From Gaiellasilicea sp963730405 (lineage in GTDB: Bacteria; Actinomycetota; Thermoleophilia; Gaiellales; Gaiellaceae): a stretch of DNA of 64,000 bases. A program made the translations under genes and the position numbers. A model generated the notes under the pieces. The model was not told the origin of the DNA. It was given only the letters and a program-made list of their open reading frames with translations, and did not search any database. Shown here piece after piece: positions 1 to 9,289 of this stretch (position 1 is its first letter; each line of letters opens with the position of its first letter). The stretch lies in the NCBI GenBank assembly GCA_963730405.1, contig CAVSRW010000014.1, positions 124,001 to 188,000 on the forward strand, written 5' to 3'.

Positions 1-1
1 C

Positions 2-925
2 GTGCTCGAGACCGTGCGCCGGCTCGGCTTCCTCCAGATCGACGTCGTCCAGCCCGTCGAGCGCCCCCAGCACCTCGTCCTGTACAGCCGCCTCGGCCCC
101 GGCTACGACCGCGCCGAGCTCGACAGGCTGCTCTGGGAGGAGCGGGCGCTTTTCGAGTGGGCCGCGTTCATCTACCCGATCGAGCACCTGCCGGCCGTGC
201 AGGCCCGGATCCGGCGCTTCCGCCGCGAGCGGCGGACGAAGGACCAGCGCTGGGTGCGCGAGTTCCTGACCGAGAACCGGGCCTTCCGCCGCTACGTCCT
301 CGGCGAGCTGGAGCGGAAGGGGCCGATGCTCTCCCGTGACCTCGAGGACCGCTCGAAGGGCGAGAAGCGCGATCACCGCTGGTGGGGCTCGCGGATGGTC
401 GGGCTGATGCTGCTCTCGCTCCACCTCTACGGCGAGATCACGGTCGTGGGCCGGGACGGCGGCCAGCGCCTCTGGGACCTGACGGAGCGCTGGTGGCCGG
501 AGACGGAGACGATGTCGATCCGCGAGGCCGACCGGATCCGGGACGACCGCGAGCTCCGCACGCAGGGCGTGCGGCTCGTCAGGGGCGAGTGGGAGGCCCA
601 CCCGGATGCGACCGACGGGCCGGTGCCGGACCGCGCCGTGCTCCTCTCCCCCTTCGACCGCCTCGTCTCCGACCGCAACCGGGCCGAGGCGCTCTGGGGC
701 TTCCGCTACCGGCTGGAGATGTTCGTGCCGAAGGCCAAGCGGGAGTACGGCTACTACGTCCTGCCGCTCCTCGTCGGCGACCGGCTCGTGGGCCGGGCGG
801 AGCCCCGCTTCGACCGGAAGACCGGGACGCTCGAGCTGCTCGGCGCGTGGGGGGACACGTCCCGGCTGGACGAGGCCATCGACGACCTCGGCGCCTGGCT
901 CGGCGCCGCTAGCATCAGCCGGTAG
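2..925 (+). CDS. YcaQ/AlkX-like winged-helix DNA glycosylase (5' partial)
   Basis: Belongs to the HTH_42/YcaQ family, winged-helix proteins that include DNA glycosylases acting on bulky alkyl adducts and interstrand crosslinks. The visible part starts around the second helix: a Q-I-D triplet at fragment residues 12-14 matches the family's catalytic QxD motif, followed by the conserved VQPVERPQHLVLYSR stretch. Family members are about 380-400 aa with QxD near residue 43, so roughly 30 N-terminal residues lie outside the window. The C-terminal part (LLSPFDRLVSDR, FRYRLEMFVPKAKR) is also typical. The next gene starts 4 bases after the stop. Family assignment is good; enzymatic activity is inferred from the motif only. 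Confidence 0.85.
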   Translation: MLETVRRLGFLQIDVVQPVERPQHLVLYSRLGPGYDRAELDRLLWEERALFEWAAFIYPIEHLPAVQARIRRFRRERRTKDQRWVREFLTENRAFRRYVLGELERKGPMLSRDLEDRSKGEKRDHRWWGSRMVGLMLLSLHLYGEITVVGRDGGQRLWDLTERWWPETETMSIREADRIRDDRELRTQGVRLVRGEWEAHPDATDGPVPDRAVLLSPFDRLVSDRNRAEALWGFRYRLEMFVPKAKREYGYYVLPLLVGDRLVGRAEPRFDRKTGTLELLGAWGDTSRLDEAIDDLGAWLGAASISR

Positions 926-929
926 CCTC

Positions 930-2090
930 ATGCATCCGGACGAGACAGCCTTCGAGACGCGCGCCATCCACGCAGGGCAAGAGCCCGACCCGGCCACCGG
1001 CGCGATCATCACGCCGATCTACCAGACGTCGACGTACGTCCAGGAGGCGGTCGGCGTCCACAAGGGCTACGACTACGCACGCGTCGCCAACCCGACCCGC
1101 ACGGCGCTGCAGACCGCGCTCGCCTCGCTCGAGAACGCCGAACACGGCGTCGCCTTCTCGTCCGGGCTCGGCGCGACGACGACGCTGATGCACCTCGTCA
1201 ACCCCGGCGAGCGCGTCGTCCTGATCGCCGACGTCTACGGCGGGGTCTACCGGATGACCTCGCAGGTCTACGAGCCGAAGGGCTACGTCTTCGACTACGT
1301 GCCGGCGCCGGAGTTCGCGAACCTCGCCGACCGGCTCGACGAGAGCACGCGCATGGTCTGGATCGAGAGCCCGTCGAACCCGATGCTGAACGTCGTCGAC
1401 ATCCGGGCCGCCGCCGATGCCGCGCACGCGGTCGGGGCGATCCTCGTCGTCGACAACACCTTCGCGACGCCGTACCTGCAGAACCCGCTCGACCTCGGCG
1501 CCGACGTCGTCGTCCATTCGACCACGAAGTACCTCGGCGGCCACTCCGACGTCGTCGGCGGCTTCGCCGGCACGAACGACCACACGATCGCGGAGCGCCT
1601 CTACTTCCTGCAGAAGTCGCTGGGCGCCGTTCCGGGCCCGTTCGACTCCTGGCTCGTCCTGCGCGGAATCAAGACGCTCGCAGTCCGGATGCGGCAGCAC
1701 TGCGAGAACGCGCGGACGATCGCGGCCTGGCTGCAGGAGCAGCCGGGCGTCGAGCAGGTGCTCTATCCCGGGCTGCCGACCCACCCTGGCCACGAGATCG
1801 CCAAGCGCCAGATGCGCGACTTCGGCGGGATGATCTCCTTCCTCGTCGACAGCGAGGAGACCGCGGTCGAGCTCGTCGCGCGGACGAAGCTGTTCCAGCT
1901 CGCCGAGTCGCTCGGCGGCGTCGAGAGCATGATCGAGCACCCGGCGCGGATGACGCACGCGTCGACGGCGGACGCGCCCTTCGCGGCACCGCGGAACCTG
2001 ATCCGGCTCTCCGTCGGGATCGAGTCGGTCGACGACCTCGTCGCCGACCTCGCCGCCGCGCTCGTCCCCGCCGCCGCGCACGCCAAGTAA
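930..2090 (+). CDS. Trans-sulfuration PLP enzyme (cystathionine gamma-synthase/gamma-lyase family)
   Basis: A 386-residue member of the Cys/Met metabolism PLP-dependent enzyme family, a normal length for it. The PLP lysine is K200 in the motif STTKYLGGHSDVVGG; the upstream VVDNTFATPYLQNPL stretch holds the PLP-nitrogen-binding Asp; SSGLGATTT lies in the phosphate-binding region; the C-terminal half ends in the typical IRLSVGIESVDDL. These enzymes make or break cystathionine in methionine/cysteine interconversion. Sequence alone does not separate synthase from lyase; actinobacterial proteins with this pattern are usually annotated as either. It sits 4 bases after the YcaQ-like gene and 7 bases before an MBL-fold gene, so it is probably cotranscribed. 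Confidence 0.92.
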   Translation: MHPDETAFETRAIHAGQEPDPATGAIITPIYQTSTYVQEAVGVHKGYDYARVANPTRTALQTALASLENAEHGVAFSSGLGATTTLMHLVNPGERVVLIADVYGGVYRMTSQVYEPKGYVFDYVPAPEFANLADRLDESTRMVWIESPSNPMLNVVDIRAAADAAHAVGAILVVDNTFATPYLQNPLDLGADVVVHSTTKYLGGHSDVVGGFAGTNDHTIAERLYFLQKSLGAVPGPFDSWLVLRGIKTLAVRMRQHCENARTIAAWLQEQPGVEQVLYPGLPTHPGHEIAKRQMRDFGGMISFLVDSEETAVELVARTKLFQLAESLGGVESMIEHPARMTHASTADAPFAAPRNLIRLSVGIESVDDLVADLAAALVPAAAHAK

Positions 2091-2097
2091 CAGTCTG

Positions 2098-2937
2098 TTG
2101 CAAGGCGAGCCGATCGACCTCGTCCACGGCGGCGCGGCCCGCACGATCGGGTCGTACCTCGTGGAGACCCCCGACGGGCTGGCCCTGTTCGACTGCGGGC
2201 CGTCGAGCTGCCTGCCCGCGCTCGAGGCCGGGCTCGCCGACCGCGGGGTCGAGCTCGGAGCGATCCGCCACCTCCTCCTCTCGCACATCCACCTCGACCA
2301 CGCCGGCGCCGCGGGCTCACTCGTCCGCGCGCAGCCTGCGCTGCAGGTCTGGGTCTCCGAGATCGGGGCGCCGCATCTCGTCGACCCGTCCCGGCTCGAG
2401 CGCAGTGCGCGGCGGCTCTACGGCGACGCCTTCGACGATCTCTGGGGGGAGCTCGCACCCGTTCCCGAGGCGAACGTCAACATCGCCGGAAAACGCGCCG
2501 CGGGGCTCGACGTCTTCGCGGCGCCCGGCCACGCGTCGCACCACGTCTGCTACTTCGACGGCTCGACGCTCTATGCGGGCGACGCGGCCGGGGTCAGGAT
2601 CCAGCCGAGCCGGTCGGTGCTGCCGCCGACCCCGCCGCCCGACGTCGACGTCGAGGCCTGGTACCGGACGCTCGAGCAGATCGAGCGCCGCGCCCCCGAG
2701 CGGCTCGCGCTGACGCACTTCGGCTTCGCCGACGACATCGGCCGCCACCTGGCCGAGCTGCGCGAGCGGCTCGACACCTGGGCGAGCCGGGTCGAGCAGG
2801 GGATAGCCGAGGCCGAGTTCGTCGCAGCGGCGAAGGCCGACCTGCCGCCGGAGGAGGCAGACGCGTACGACCGCGCGATGCCGTTCTGGCAGTCGTACGC
2901 GGGCCTGAAGCGCTACTGGGAGACGCGTGCGTCGTAG
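2098..2937 (+). CDS. MBL-fold metallohydrolase
   Basis: A 279-aa metallo-beta-lactamase-fold protein. The metal-binding motif H63-x-H65-x-D67-H68 sits in LLLSHIHLDHAGAAG. Further expected ligands are the His in FAAPGHASHH, the Asp in LYAGDAAGV and the late His in LALTHFG, so a di-metal hydrolase site is complete. The substrate cannot be told from sequence; glyoxalase-II-like thioesters or related small molecules are typical. The start is taken as TTG at 2098, 7 bases after the upstream stop, because no ATG or GTG precedes the first conserved strand. The 3' end overlaps the next gene by 11 bases, consistent with one operon. Confidence 0.85.
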   Translation: MQGEPIDLVHGGAARTIGSYLVETPDGLALFDCGPSSCLPALEAGLADRGVELGAIRHLLLSHIHLDHAGAAGSLVRAQPALQVWVSEIGAPHLVDPSRLERSARRLYGDAFDDLWGELAPVPEANVNIAGKRAAGLDVFAAPGHASHHVCYFDGSTLYAGDAAGVRIQPSRSVLPPTPPPDVDVEAWYRTLEQIERRAPERLALTHFGFADDIGRHLAELRERLDTWASRVEQGIAEAEFVAAAKADLPPEEADAYDRAMPFWQSYAGLKRYWETRAS

Positions 2938-4183
2938 CGCGGCGCCGCTGCGCGAACGCGAGTTTCGCCTCCTCTTCGCCGGCCGGACGATCTCGCTCGT
3001 CGGCAACGCGATCGCGCCGGTCGCGCTCGCGTTCGCCGTCCTCGACCTGACCGGCTCGAAGACGGACCTCGGCCTCATCCTCTTCTGCCGCGAGATCCCG
3101 CTCGTCGTCTTCCTGCTCGTGGGCGGGATCTGGGCCGACCGGATCCCACGGAACAAGGTGATGATGAGCGCGAACGTCGTCAGCGCGTTCGCGCAGGCGG
3201 CGACTGCCGCGCTCCTGATCACCGGCAACGCCGAGGTGTGGCATCTGGCCGCGCTCGCCGCGGTCAACGGCGCCTCGTCGGCCTTCTTCTTCCCCGCGTC
3301 GGCGGGCGTCGTCCCGCAGACGGTGCCGGCGTCGCTCCTGCAGCAGGCGAACGCGCTGCTGCAGCTGGCGATGAACACGGCGATGATCGGCGGGGCCGCG
3401 ATGGCCGGCTTCCTCGTCGCAGGGTTCGGCTCCGGCTGGGCGATCGCCGTCGACGCCGGCACCTACCTCCTCGCGGCCGGCTGTGTCGCACTGATGCGGC
3501 TGCCTCCCGTGGTGCGCGAGCAGACGGCGAACCTGCTCCACGAGCTCGCCGTCGGCTGGCGCGAGTTCCGCTCGCGGACGTGGCTCTGGGCGATCGTGCT
3601 CCAGTTCTCGTTCATGCTGATGGTCGTCCTGGGAGCGTTCAGCGTCCTCGGGCCCGTCGTCGCGGACGAGGAGCTGGGCGGAGCGAAGGCGTGGGGGGCG
3701 ATCCTGACCGCGTGGTCGGCGGGCCTCGTCACCGGCGGCGTGATCGGGCTGCGCTTCCGGCCGCGGCGGATGCTGCTCGCCGCGACGCTCGCGATCCTCG
3801 CACTGCCGTTGCCGCTCGTCGCGCTCGGGTTCCCGCTGAGCGTGCCGGCGATCGCCGCGGTCGCGTTCGTGGCCGGGGTCGGGAACGAGATCTTCGGCCT
3901 GCTCTGGCACACGACGATGCAGCAGGAGATCCCGCCCGACAAGCTCTCCCGCGTCTACTCGTACGACGCGCTCGGCTCGATCGGGCTCGTCCCGCTCGGC
4001 TACGCGCTGGCCGGGCCGGCGGCGGAGGCGTTCGGCGTCCGCGCAACGCTCTGGGGCGCCGCCGCGATCTCGGTCGGCGTCACGCTCGCCGTGCTGCTCG
4101 TCCGGGACGTGCGCACGCTCGAGCGGCGCACTACGCCCAGCCCGTCACCAGCCACCGGCGACCCTGGAAGCGCCACAGCATGA
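2927..4183 (+). CDS. MFS transporter (EntS/MFS_3-like exporter)
   Basis: A major facilitator superfamily protein of 418 aa with twelve predicted hydrophobic helices. The first cytoplasmic loop carries the family signature region (GGIWADRIPRNKVMM) and an N-terminal REREFRLLFAGRTISLVG typical of the MFS_3/enterobactin-exporter-like branch. It is probably a proton-driven efflux pump; the substrate is unknown. The GTG start at 2927 lies inside the end of the MBL-fold gene, suggesting translational coupling. The 3' end overlaps the convergent MATE gene by about 50 bases, leaving no room for an intergenic terminator. Confidence 0.85.
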   Translation: MRRSAAPLREREFRLLFAGRTISLVGNAIAPVALAFAVLDLTGSKTDLGLILFCREIPLVVFLLVGGIWADRIPRNKVMMSANVVSAFAQAATAALLITGNAEVWHLAALAAVNGASSAFFFPASAGVVPQTVPASLLQQANALLQLAMNTAMIGGAAMAGFLVAGFGSGWAIAVDAGTYLLAAGCVALMRLPPVVREQTANLLHELAVGWREFRSRTWLWAIVLQFSFMLMVVLGAFSVLGPVVADEELGGAKAWGAILTAWSAGLVTGGVIGLRFRPRRMLLAATLAILALPLPLVALGFPLSVPAIAAVAFVAGVGNEIFGLLWHTTMQQEIPPDKLSRVYSYDALGSIGLVPLGYALAGPAAEAFGVRATLWGAAAISVGVTLAVLLVRDVRTLERRTTPSPSPATGDPGSATA

Positions 4184-5433
4184 GCCCAAGGCGAACGCAG
4201 ATGAGGACGACGAGCGACGCCCAGACGCCGACGATGCCCCAGTCGAACGCGAGCGAGGCGAGGCAGCCGATCGCGCAGACGGCGAACGCCGCCGACCATC
4301 GACCACATCAGATAGCGGCCGTCGCCGGCGCCGATCAGGATCCCGTCGAGGGCGAAGACGGCGCCGTTCAGCGGCTGCATCAGCGCGAACAGGATCCAGA
4401 TCTCCTGCGTCTTCTCGATCACGGTCTCGTCGCTCGTGAAGACGTACGGGAGCACGTCGCCGAGCGCGAGCATCACCGCGCCAAACAGGATCCCGGCGTA
4501 GACGGAGAGCCAGATCATCCGGACGCTCGCTGCGTAGGCGCGCTCGGTGTCGCCTGCGCCGAGGCCGCGGCCGACGAGCACCTGGCCGGCGATCGCGATC
4601 GCGTCGAGGACGAAGGCGAGGAAGATCCAGAGCTGGAACGCGATCTGGTGTGCGGCCAGCGAGGCGTCGCCGAAGCGCGCGATCACGGCGCCGGCGAGCG
4701 TGAACGCGCTCAGCAACGCGGCCGTCCGGACGAAGATGTGCCTGCCGATCACGAGCAGCCGCCGCATCAGTGCCGCCACCGGGCGCGCGTCGCCGACGGC
4801 GGCGCGGAGGATGACGACGATGAACGCCGCCCCCATCCCGGCCTGCGCGATCACCGTCCCCCACGCCGACCCCTCGATCCCCCAGCCGAAGCCGTAGACG
4901 AACAGCACTTCGAGCACGACGTTGACTGCATTCGCGGCGATCACGATCACGAGCGGCGTCCGCAGGTCGGCGACACCGCGCAGGTACCCCTGGCCGCCGA
5001 GTGCGAGGAACGCGAACGGGAGCCCGAACGCCGCGATCCGCATGTAGGTGACGGCGTAGTCGGCCGTCTCGCCGTCGCCGCCCATCAGCTCGACGATCTG
5101 CGGCGCGAGGCCGGCGACAGCGGCCGCGATCGCCAGGCCGAATCCGAGCGAGAGCCAGAGCGCCTGCGCGCCGAGGCGGTTCGCGATCCGTTCCTCGCCT
5201 GCTCCCGAGGCGCGCCCGACCTGCGCCGTCGTCCCGTACTGGAGGAAGTTGAAGAGGCCGAAGAGCCCGGTGAGGACCGTCGCCGCGATCGCGAGCGCCG
5301 CCAGCTGCGGCCGGCCGAGATGGCCGACGATCGCCGTGTCGACGAGGAGGTACAGCGGCTCGGCGGCGAGCGCGCCCAGCGCCGGGACGGCGAGCCGGAG
5401 GATCTCGCCGTCGTACTGAGACCGAAGCCTCAC
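4131..5433 (-). pseudogene. MATE family efflux transporter, frame-disrupted near the C-terminus
   Basis: A multidrug and toxin extrusion (MATE/DinF-like) cation-coupled exporter of about 433 aa. The N-terminal repeat (LAVPALGALAAEPLYLLVDTAIVGHLG), the internal repeat and about twelve hydrophobic helices are clear. The frame breaks at about 4288, just after GRYLMWSMVGG: one base appears to be missing, and the last 50 residues continue in another frame to a TAG at 4131-4133. Restoring one base gives a complete transporter, so a sequencing error is the simplest reading. The start is GTG at 5433, overlapping the TGA of the upstream glycosyltransferase (GTGA). It is the last gene of a minus-strand operon and converges with the MFS gene. 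Confidence 0.82.
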
Positions 5434-6458
5434 CTCGCCGCGATGGCGGCCTCGTACGCGGCGACGTAGTCGGCAACCATCCGCTCGGGCGTGAAACGCT
5501 CCTCGACCGCACGCCGCATCGCGGCCGGATCGAGCGCGTCCGCGTCGTCGAGCACGTCCTCCGACTGGCGCCAGTTGTCGACGATGATCCCCGTCACCCC
5601 GTCGTCGATCACCTCGGGCACCGCGCCCCAGCGGGTCGCGATCACCGGCGTGCCGCAGGCCATCGACTCGATCATCACGAGGCCGAACGGCTCCTGCCAC
5701 GAGATCGGGAAGATCGTCGCCCGGGCGTGCTGCAGCAGCTCGACCTTCTCCCCGTGGGAGACCTCGCCGACGTACTCGCGGTCGCCGCCCAGGTGCGGGC
5801 GGACGTGGGCGTCGAAGTACGCCTGTTCGGCCGGCTCCGCGCACTTGCCGGCGATCTTCAGCGGCAGCCCGGCTTCGAGCGCGATCGTGACCGCGCGGTG
5901 GGCGCCCTTGTCCGGGCTCATCCGGCCGAGGAAGAGCAGGTAGTCGCCCTGCTCCGGGTGGTACGGGTAGAAGGAGAGATCGAGCGCGTTCGGCACGTTG
6001 GCGATCCACGGCAGCTGCGGCCGCGGCTCCCGCTGGCTGAGCGAGAGCGAGATCAGCTTCGTGTGGGGCGCCATCCGCACGACCTGCTCGTAGAGATCGC
6101 CCGGGTGACCGTCGACCGGCCCGTGCACCGTGTGCACGAGCGGCGTCGGCAGCAGCGAGCCGAGCGCGAGCCCGAGCAGGCCGGTGTGGTCGTGGATGAC
6201 GTCGAAGTCGTCGTGCCGCGCGAAGCAGTTGAGCGCGTGCTGGAGCTCCCAGAACGTCTGGCCGATCCGCTCGCTCGGCGCCTCCTCGAAGACGGCCGCG
6301 AGCTTTGCGCGCGTCCGCGAGTCGCCCGAGGCGAAGAGCGTGACGTCGTGGCCGGCGTCGGCTAGACCGTCCGCGAGCAGCGAGACGATCCACTCGATGC
6401 CGCCGTAGCCCGACGGCGGGACCGGGAACCAGACGGGGCTGAGCACTGCGACCCTCAT
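5430..6458 (-). CDS. GT4-family glycosyltransferase
   Basis: A GT-B fold retaining glycosyltransferase of 342 aa. The N-terminal half carries the glycine-rich acceptor motif (FPVPPSGYGGIE) and the C-terminal half the nucleotide-sugar half (FLGRMSPDKG, then FGLVMIESMACGTPVIA and GAVPEVIDDG, the EX7E-type region). It acts in the cytoplasm and transfers a sugar from a nucleotide donor; the acceptor is unknown. The ATG at 6458 is chosen over one 33 bases upstream because the fold begins directly at MRVAVLSPV. It follows the debranching-type glucosidase by 10 bases and overlaps the MATE gene, hinting at polysaccharide or compatible-solute glycoside metabolism. Confidence 0.88.
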   Translation of the reverse strand: MRVAVLSPVWFPVPPSGYGGIEWIVSLLADGLADAGHDVTLFASGDSRTRAKLAAVFEEAPSERIGQTFWELQHALNCFARHDDFDVIHDHTGLLGLALGSLLPTPLVHTVHGPVDGHPGDLYEQVVRMAPHTKLISLSLSQREPRPQLPWIANVPNALDLSFYPYHPEQGDYLLFLGRMSPDKGAHRAVTIALEAGLPLKIAGKCAEPAEQAYFDAHVRPHLGGDREYVGEVSHGEKVELLQHARATIFPISWQEPFGLVMIESMACGTPVIATRWGAVPEVIDDGVTGIIVDNWRQSEDVLDDADALDPAAMRRAVEERFTPERMVADYVAAYEAAIAAR

Positions 6459-6468
6459 GGGTCGGTCT

Positions 6469-8544
6469 TCACCAGGCTGCCCCGGTTCCATGCACGATCA
6501 CCCGTCCACGCGTGACGCGCGCGTTCCAGGTTCGCCCGAAGGCGCGCACACCGTCGAGCTCGAGCCCGTCCGCCCAGTCGGGCGGCGTGATCCCGGTCGA
6601 GCGAAGCTCCTGCGTCCGGACGTCGGGCTCGAGCCCGAGCAGGAGCCGGAGCAGCAGCACCGGCGTGCCGGCGGCCCACGCCTGCGGCCGGGCGGCCGTC
6701 GGGTAGGCGATCGGAAATGGCGTCCGGTCCCGCCGGAAGCCGGCGAACACCTCCGGGAGCGACCAGCCGAAGTACCGCGCCGCGGCAAGGAGCGACTCCG
6801 CGATCATGTGCACGTCGCCGCTGCGGCCGGCGAGGGCGAGGCCCCAGGTGCCGAGCGACGTGTCGTGCGGCCAGACGGTGCCGTTGTGGTAGCTGAGCGG
6901 GTTGTGGGCGGCGTCGAGCAGGGACATCGTCCTGATCCCCCAGCCCGACCAGAGCTCGTCCGCCAGCAGCCGGTCCGCCACCTGCTGCACGCGCTCGGGC
7001 GGAACGATCCCGCTCCAGAGCAGGTGCCCGACGTTCGAGCAGAGCGAGTCGACGCGCCGCTTCTCCCCGTCGAGTGCGAGCGCGTAGAAGCCGCCGCGCT
7101 CCTCGACCCAGAAGGCTTCGTCGAAGCGGCGGCGCAGGTCGGCTGCCTCGGCCTCGAGCCGGTCCGCGAGCGCCTCGTCGCCCCAGGCGGCGCGGGCGAC
7201 CTCCGCCATCCGGACCTTGGCGTCGTAGACGTAGCCCTGCACCTCGCACGGGGCGATCGGCGTGCGCGCGAACGAGCCGTCGTGGAAGCGCTGGGAGTCG
7301 CCGGAGTCCTTCCACGACTGGTTCTCGAGCCCGCGCGAGCTCCGGCGCTCGTACTCGACGAAGCCGTCGCCGTCGCGGTCGCCGAACCCGTCGATCCAGC
7401 GCAGGGCCGCGAGTGCGGGCTCGCGGTAGCGCTCCGCCAGCTCGGCGTCGGCAGTCCAGCGCCAGACCTCGCCGAGCAGGACGAGGAAGAGCGGTGTCGC
7501 GTCGACGGTGCCGTAGTAGCGCCCGAACCACGTCTCCGCAGCCCGCCCACGGCGCAGCTCGTGGACGATCTTCCCGGGCTCGGCATCGATCGACGGGTCG
7601 TCCTCCTGCGCCTGCAGCGCCGCGAGCGCACCGAGCGAGGCGATCGCGAGCTCCGGTCCGAGCAGCATCGTCTGCAGGCCGGTGATCAGCGTGTCGCGGC
7701 CGAAGACGGTCATGAACCAGGGCATGCCGGCCGCCGGGAGGTGCTCGACGACGAGGTCGCCGTCGCGCATCCGCAGCGCGGCCAGGTCGGCGACGGACTG
7801 CGAGAACGAGAGCCGCAGGTCGTCACGCCGCGTCTGCAGCCGCGGCACGCGCAGGTTCCAGACCGAGAGCGACTCCTGCACGTGGGCTCGCTCCTCGCCG
7901 AAGTGGCGCTCGACGGCGAGCGGCTCCGTCTCCTCGCCGTCGAGCGATACGACGACGTCCAGGCGCAGGTCCCACTCCTCGCGCGGGCCGAGCTGGAGCC
8001 GAAAGCGCATCCCGGAGTCCGCGGGCTCCCCCTGCTTGGAGAGGAGCACCTGCGTCTTCGCACCGCCCGGGCTCGCCTCCTCGAGCACGAGCTGGTTCCC
8101 GCCCGCGTCGTAGCGGACGGCCGCCGGAGGCGGCAGCGGGCGCGCGTGGAGCGGGTTGCCGAGCGCGAAGTCGTGCTCCTTGACCGAGATGATGTCGGCG
8201 AAGTCCGTCCCCACCTCGAGCGCCACCTCGAACGCGAGCTCCTCGTTGCTCTCGTTGCGGACGATCAGGTGGTCCTGCATCCCACGCCCGACGAAGCGCT
8301 CGCGCACGATCGAGAGCGTGTCCTGCACCAGCCCGTCCACGACCGGGTTGCGCATGTAGAACGCGGCCGAGAAGTACTCGACCTTGCCCGACGAGAGCAG
8401 CAGCGGCCGCTCGCCGTTGACGGACAGCTCGAGGCGCGAGAGGAAGCGCGTGTCCTCGGCGAAGAAGCCGCTCGTCTCGTGCCCGAGGTCGCCGATCTCG
8501 TCGCAGATGCAGAACGTCGACCCCTCGAGGATCGTCATCGCCAC
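6469..8544 (-). CDS. Amylo-alpha-1,6-glucosidase-type glycogen debranching protein
   Basis: A 691-aa protein with the bacterial glycogen-debranching architecture: an N-terminal GDE_N_bis domain (roughly residues 10-200; FFAEDTRFLSRLELSVNG) and a C-terminal (alpha/alpha)6 barrel of the amylo-1,6-glucosidase/GH15-like clan (MPWFMTVFGRDTLITGLQT, and NGTVWPHDTSL near the C-terminus). It probably hydrolyses alpha-1,6 branches or short alpha-glucans in the cytoplasm. The GTG at 8544 fits a GAGGAG ribosome-binding site overlapping the SDR stop; an ATG two codons later is the alternative. It is flanked by an SDR 7 bases upstream and the GT4 gene 10 bases downstream. Confidence 0.9.
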   Translation of the reverse strand: MAMTILEGSTFCICDEIGDLGHETSGFFAEDTRFLSRLELSVNGERPLLLSSGKVEYFSAAFYMRNPVVDGLVQDTLSIVRERFVGRGMQDHLIVRNESNEELAFEVALEVGTDFADIISVKEHDFALGNPLHARPLPPPAAVRYDAGGNQLVLEEASPGGAKTQVLLSKQGEPADSGMRFRLQLGPREEWDLRLDVVVSLDGEETEPLAVERHFGEERAHVQESLSVWNLRVPRLQTRRDDLRLSFSQSVADLAALRMRDGDLVVEHLPAAGMPWFMTVFGRDTLITGLQTMLLGPELAIASLGALAALQAQEDDPSIDAEPGKIVHELRRGRAAETWFGRYYGTVDATPLFLVLLGEVWRWTADAELAERYREPALAALRWIDGFGDRDGDGFVEYERRSSRGLENQSWKDSGDSQRFHDGSFARTPIAPCEVQGYVYDAKVRMAEVARAAWGDEALADRLEAEAADLRRRFDEAFWVEERGGFYALALDGEKRRVDSLCSNVGHLLWSGIVPPERVQQVADRLLADELWSGWGIRTMSLLDAAHNPLSYHNGTVWPHDTSLGTWGLALAGRSGDVHMIAESLLAAARYFGWSLPEVFAGFRRDRTPFPIAYPTAARPQAWAAGTPVLLLRLLLGLEPDVRTQELRSTGITPPDWADGLELDGVRAFGRTWNARVTRGRVIVHGTGAAW

Positions 8545-8551
8545 GCCGTTG

Positions 8552-9289
8552 TCACTCCTCGCGGAGGATTCGCGCGCCGCTCGACTGCGCGAGGGCGGTC
8601 ACGACGAGCTCGTCGACGTTCACGTTCGGCGGCCGTGTGAGCGCGAAGACGATGCAGTCCGCGACGTCCTCGGGCCGGACCGGCCCGCCGAGCGCGACGT
8701 CGGCGTAGACGGCGCTCGCCTTCGCCTCGTCGCCGCGGAAGCGGACGCGCGAGAAGTCCGTCTCGACGAGGCCCGGCGCGACATTGGTGATCCGGATCGG
8801 CCGGCCGAGCAGGTCCTCGCGCAGCGCCTGCGTGAACCCGTGCACGGCGAACTTCGACGTCACGTAGAGCGAGCCGTTCGGGTACGCGGCCCTGCCCGCG
8901 ACCGAGCCCATGTTGACGATGTGCCCGCCGTCGCGGAGGTGAGGCAGGACGAGCCGGGTCATCCGGATCAGCCCGTGCACGTTCGTCTCCAGCACGACCT
9001 CCTCGTCGGCCTCGGTCGAGTCGTCGAAGGGGTCGCGGCCGAGCGCGAGGCCCGCGTTGTTGACGAGGATGTCCACCCCTCCGAGCTGCTCGACGGCAGC
9101 CGCGACGAACCGCTCCGCGGACGCGGGGTCGGTGACGTCGAGCTCGAGCGCGACGTCGGCGTCGACGCGGTCGACGCGCCTCGCACCGCCGGCGACGCGC
9201 GCGCCCTCGGCGCGCAGCGCGCGAGCGATCGCGGCGCCGATGCCGCTCGAGGCCCCGGTCACGATCGCGGTCTTGCCCTGGAGCGTCAC
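8552..9289 (-). CDS. SDR family NAD(P)-dependent oxidoreductase (YdfG-like)
   Basis: A classical short-chain dehydrogenase/reductase of 245 aa: cofactor motif TGASSGIG at 11-18, NNAG at 77-80, and catalytic S129, Y142, K146. The arrangement and length resemble YdfG-type 3-hydroxy-acid/L-allo-threonine dehydrogenases, but substrate cannot be read from the sequence. An Arg-rich segment after the second strand (GGARRVDRV) suggests NADP preference. The start is GTG at 9289 within a GTGA overlap with the CDF gene stop, so it is translationally coupled to the metal transporter upstream. Confidence 0.87.
   Translation of the reverse strand: MTLQGKTAIVTGASSGIGAAIARALRAEGARVAGGARRVDRVDADVALELDVTDPASAERFVAAAVEQLGGVDILVNNAGLALGRDPFDDSTEADEEVVLETNVHGLIRMTRLVLPHLRDGGHIVNMGSVAGRAAYPNGSLYVTSKFAVHGFTQALREDLLGRPIRITNVAPGLVETDFSRVRFRGDEAKASAVYADVALGGPVRPEDVADCIVFALTRPPNVNVDELVVTALAQSSGARILREE

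Noticed and set aside
915..2288. Long open frame antisense to the PLP enzyme
   Set aside because: Arg/Asp/Leu-rich shadow sequence without any family resemblance; the plus-strand gene is fully conserved. Long antisense frames are expected at this GC content.
6457..8640. 727-residue open frame opposite the debranching-type glucosidase
   Set aside because: No motifs, biased composition, and the minus-strand gene is clear from its domains.
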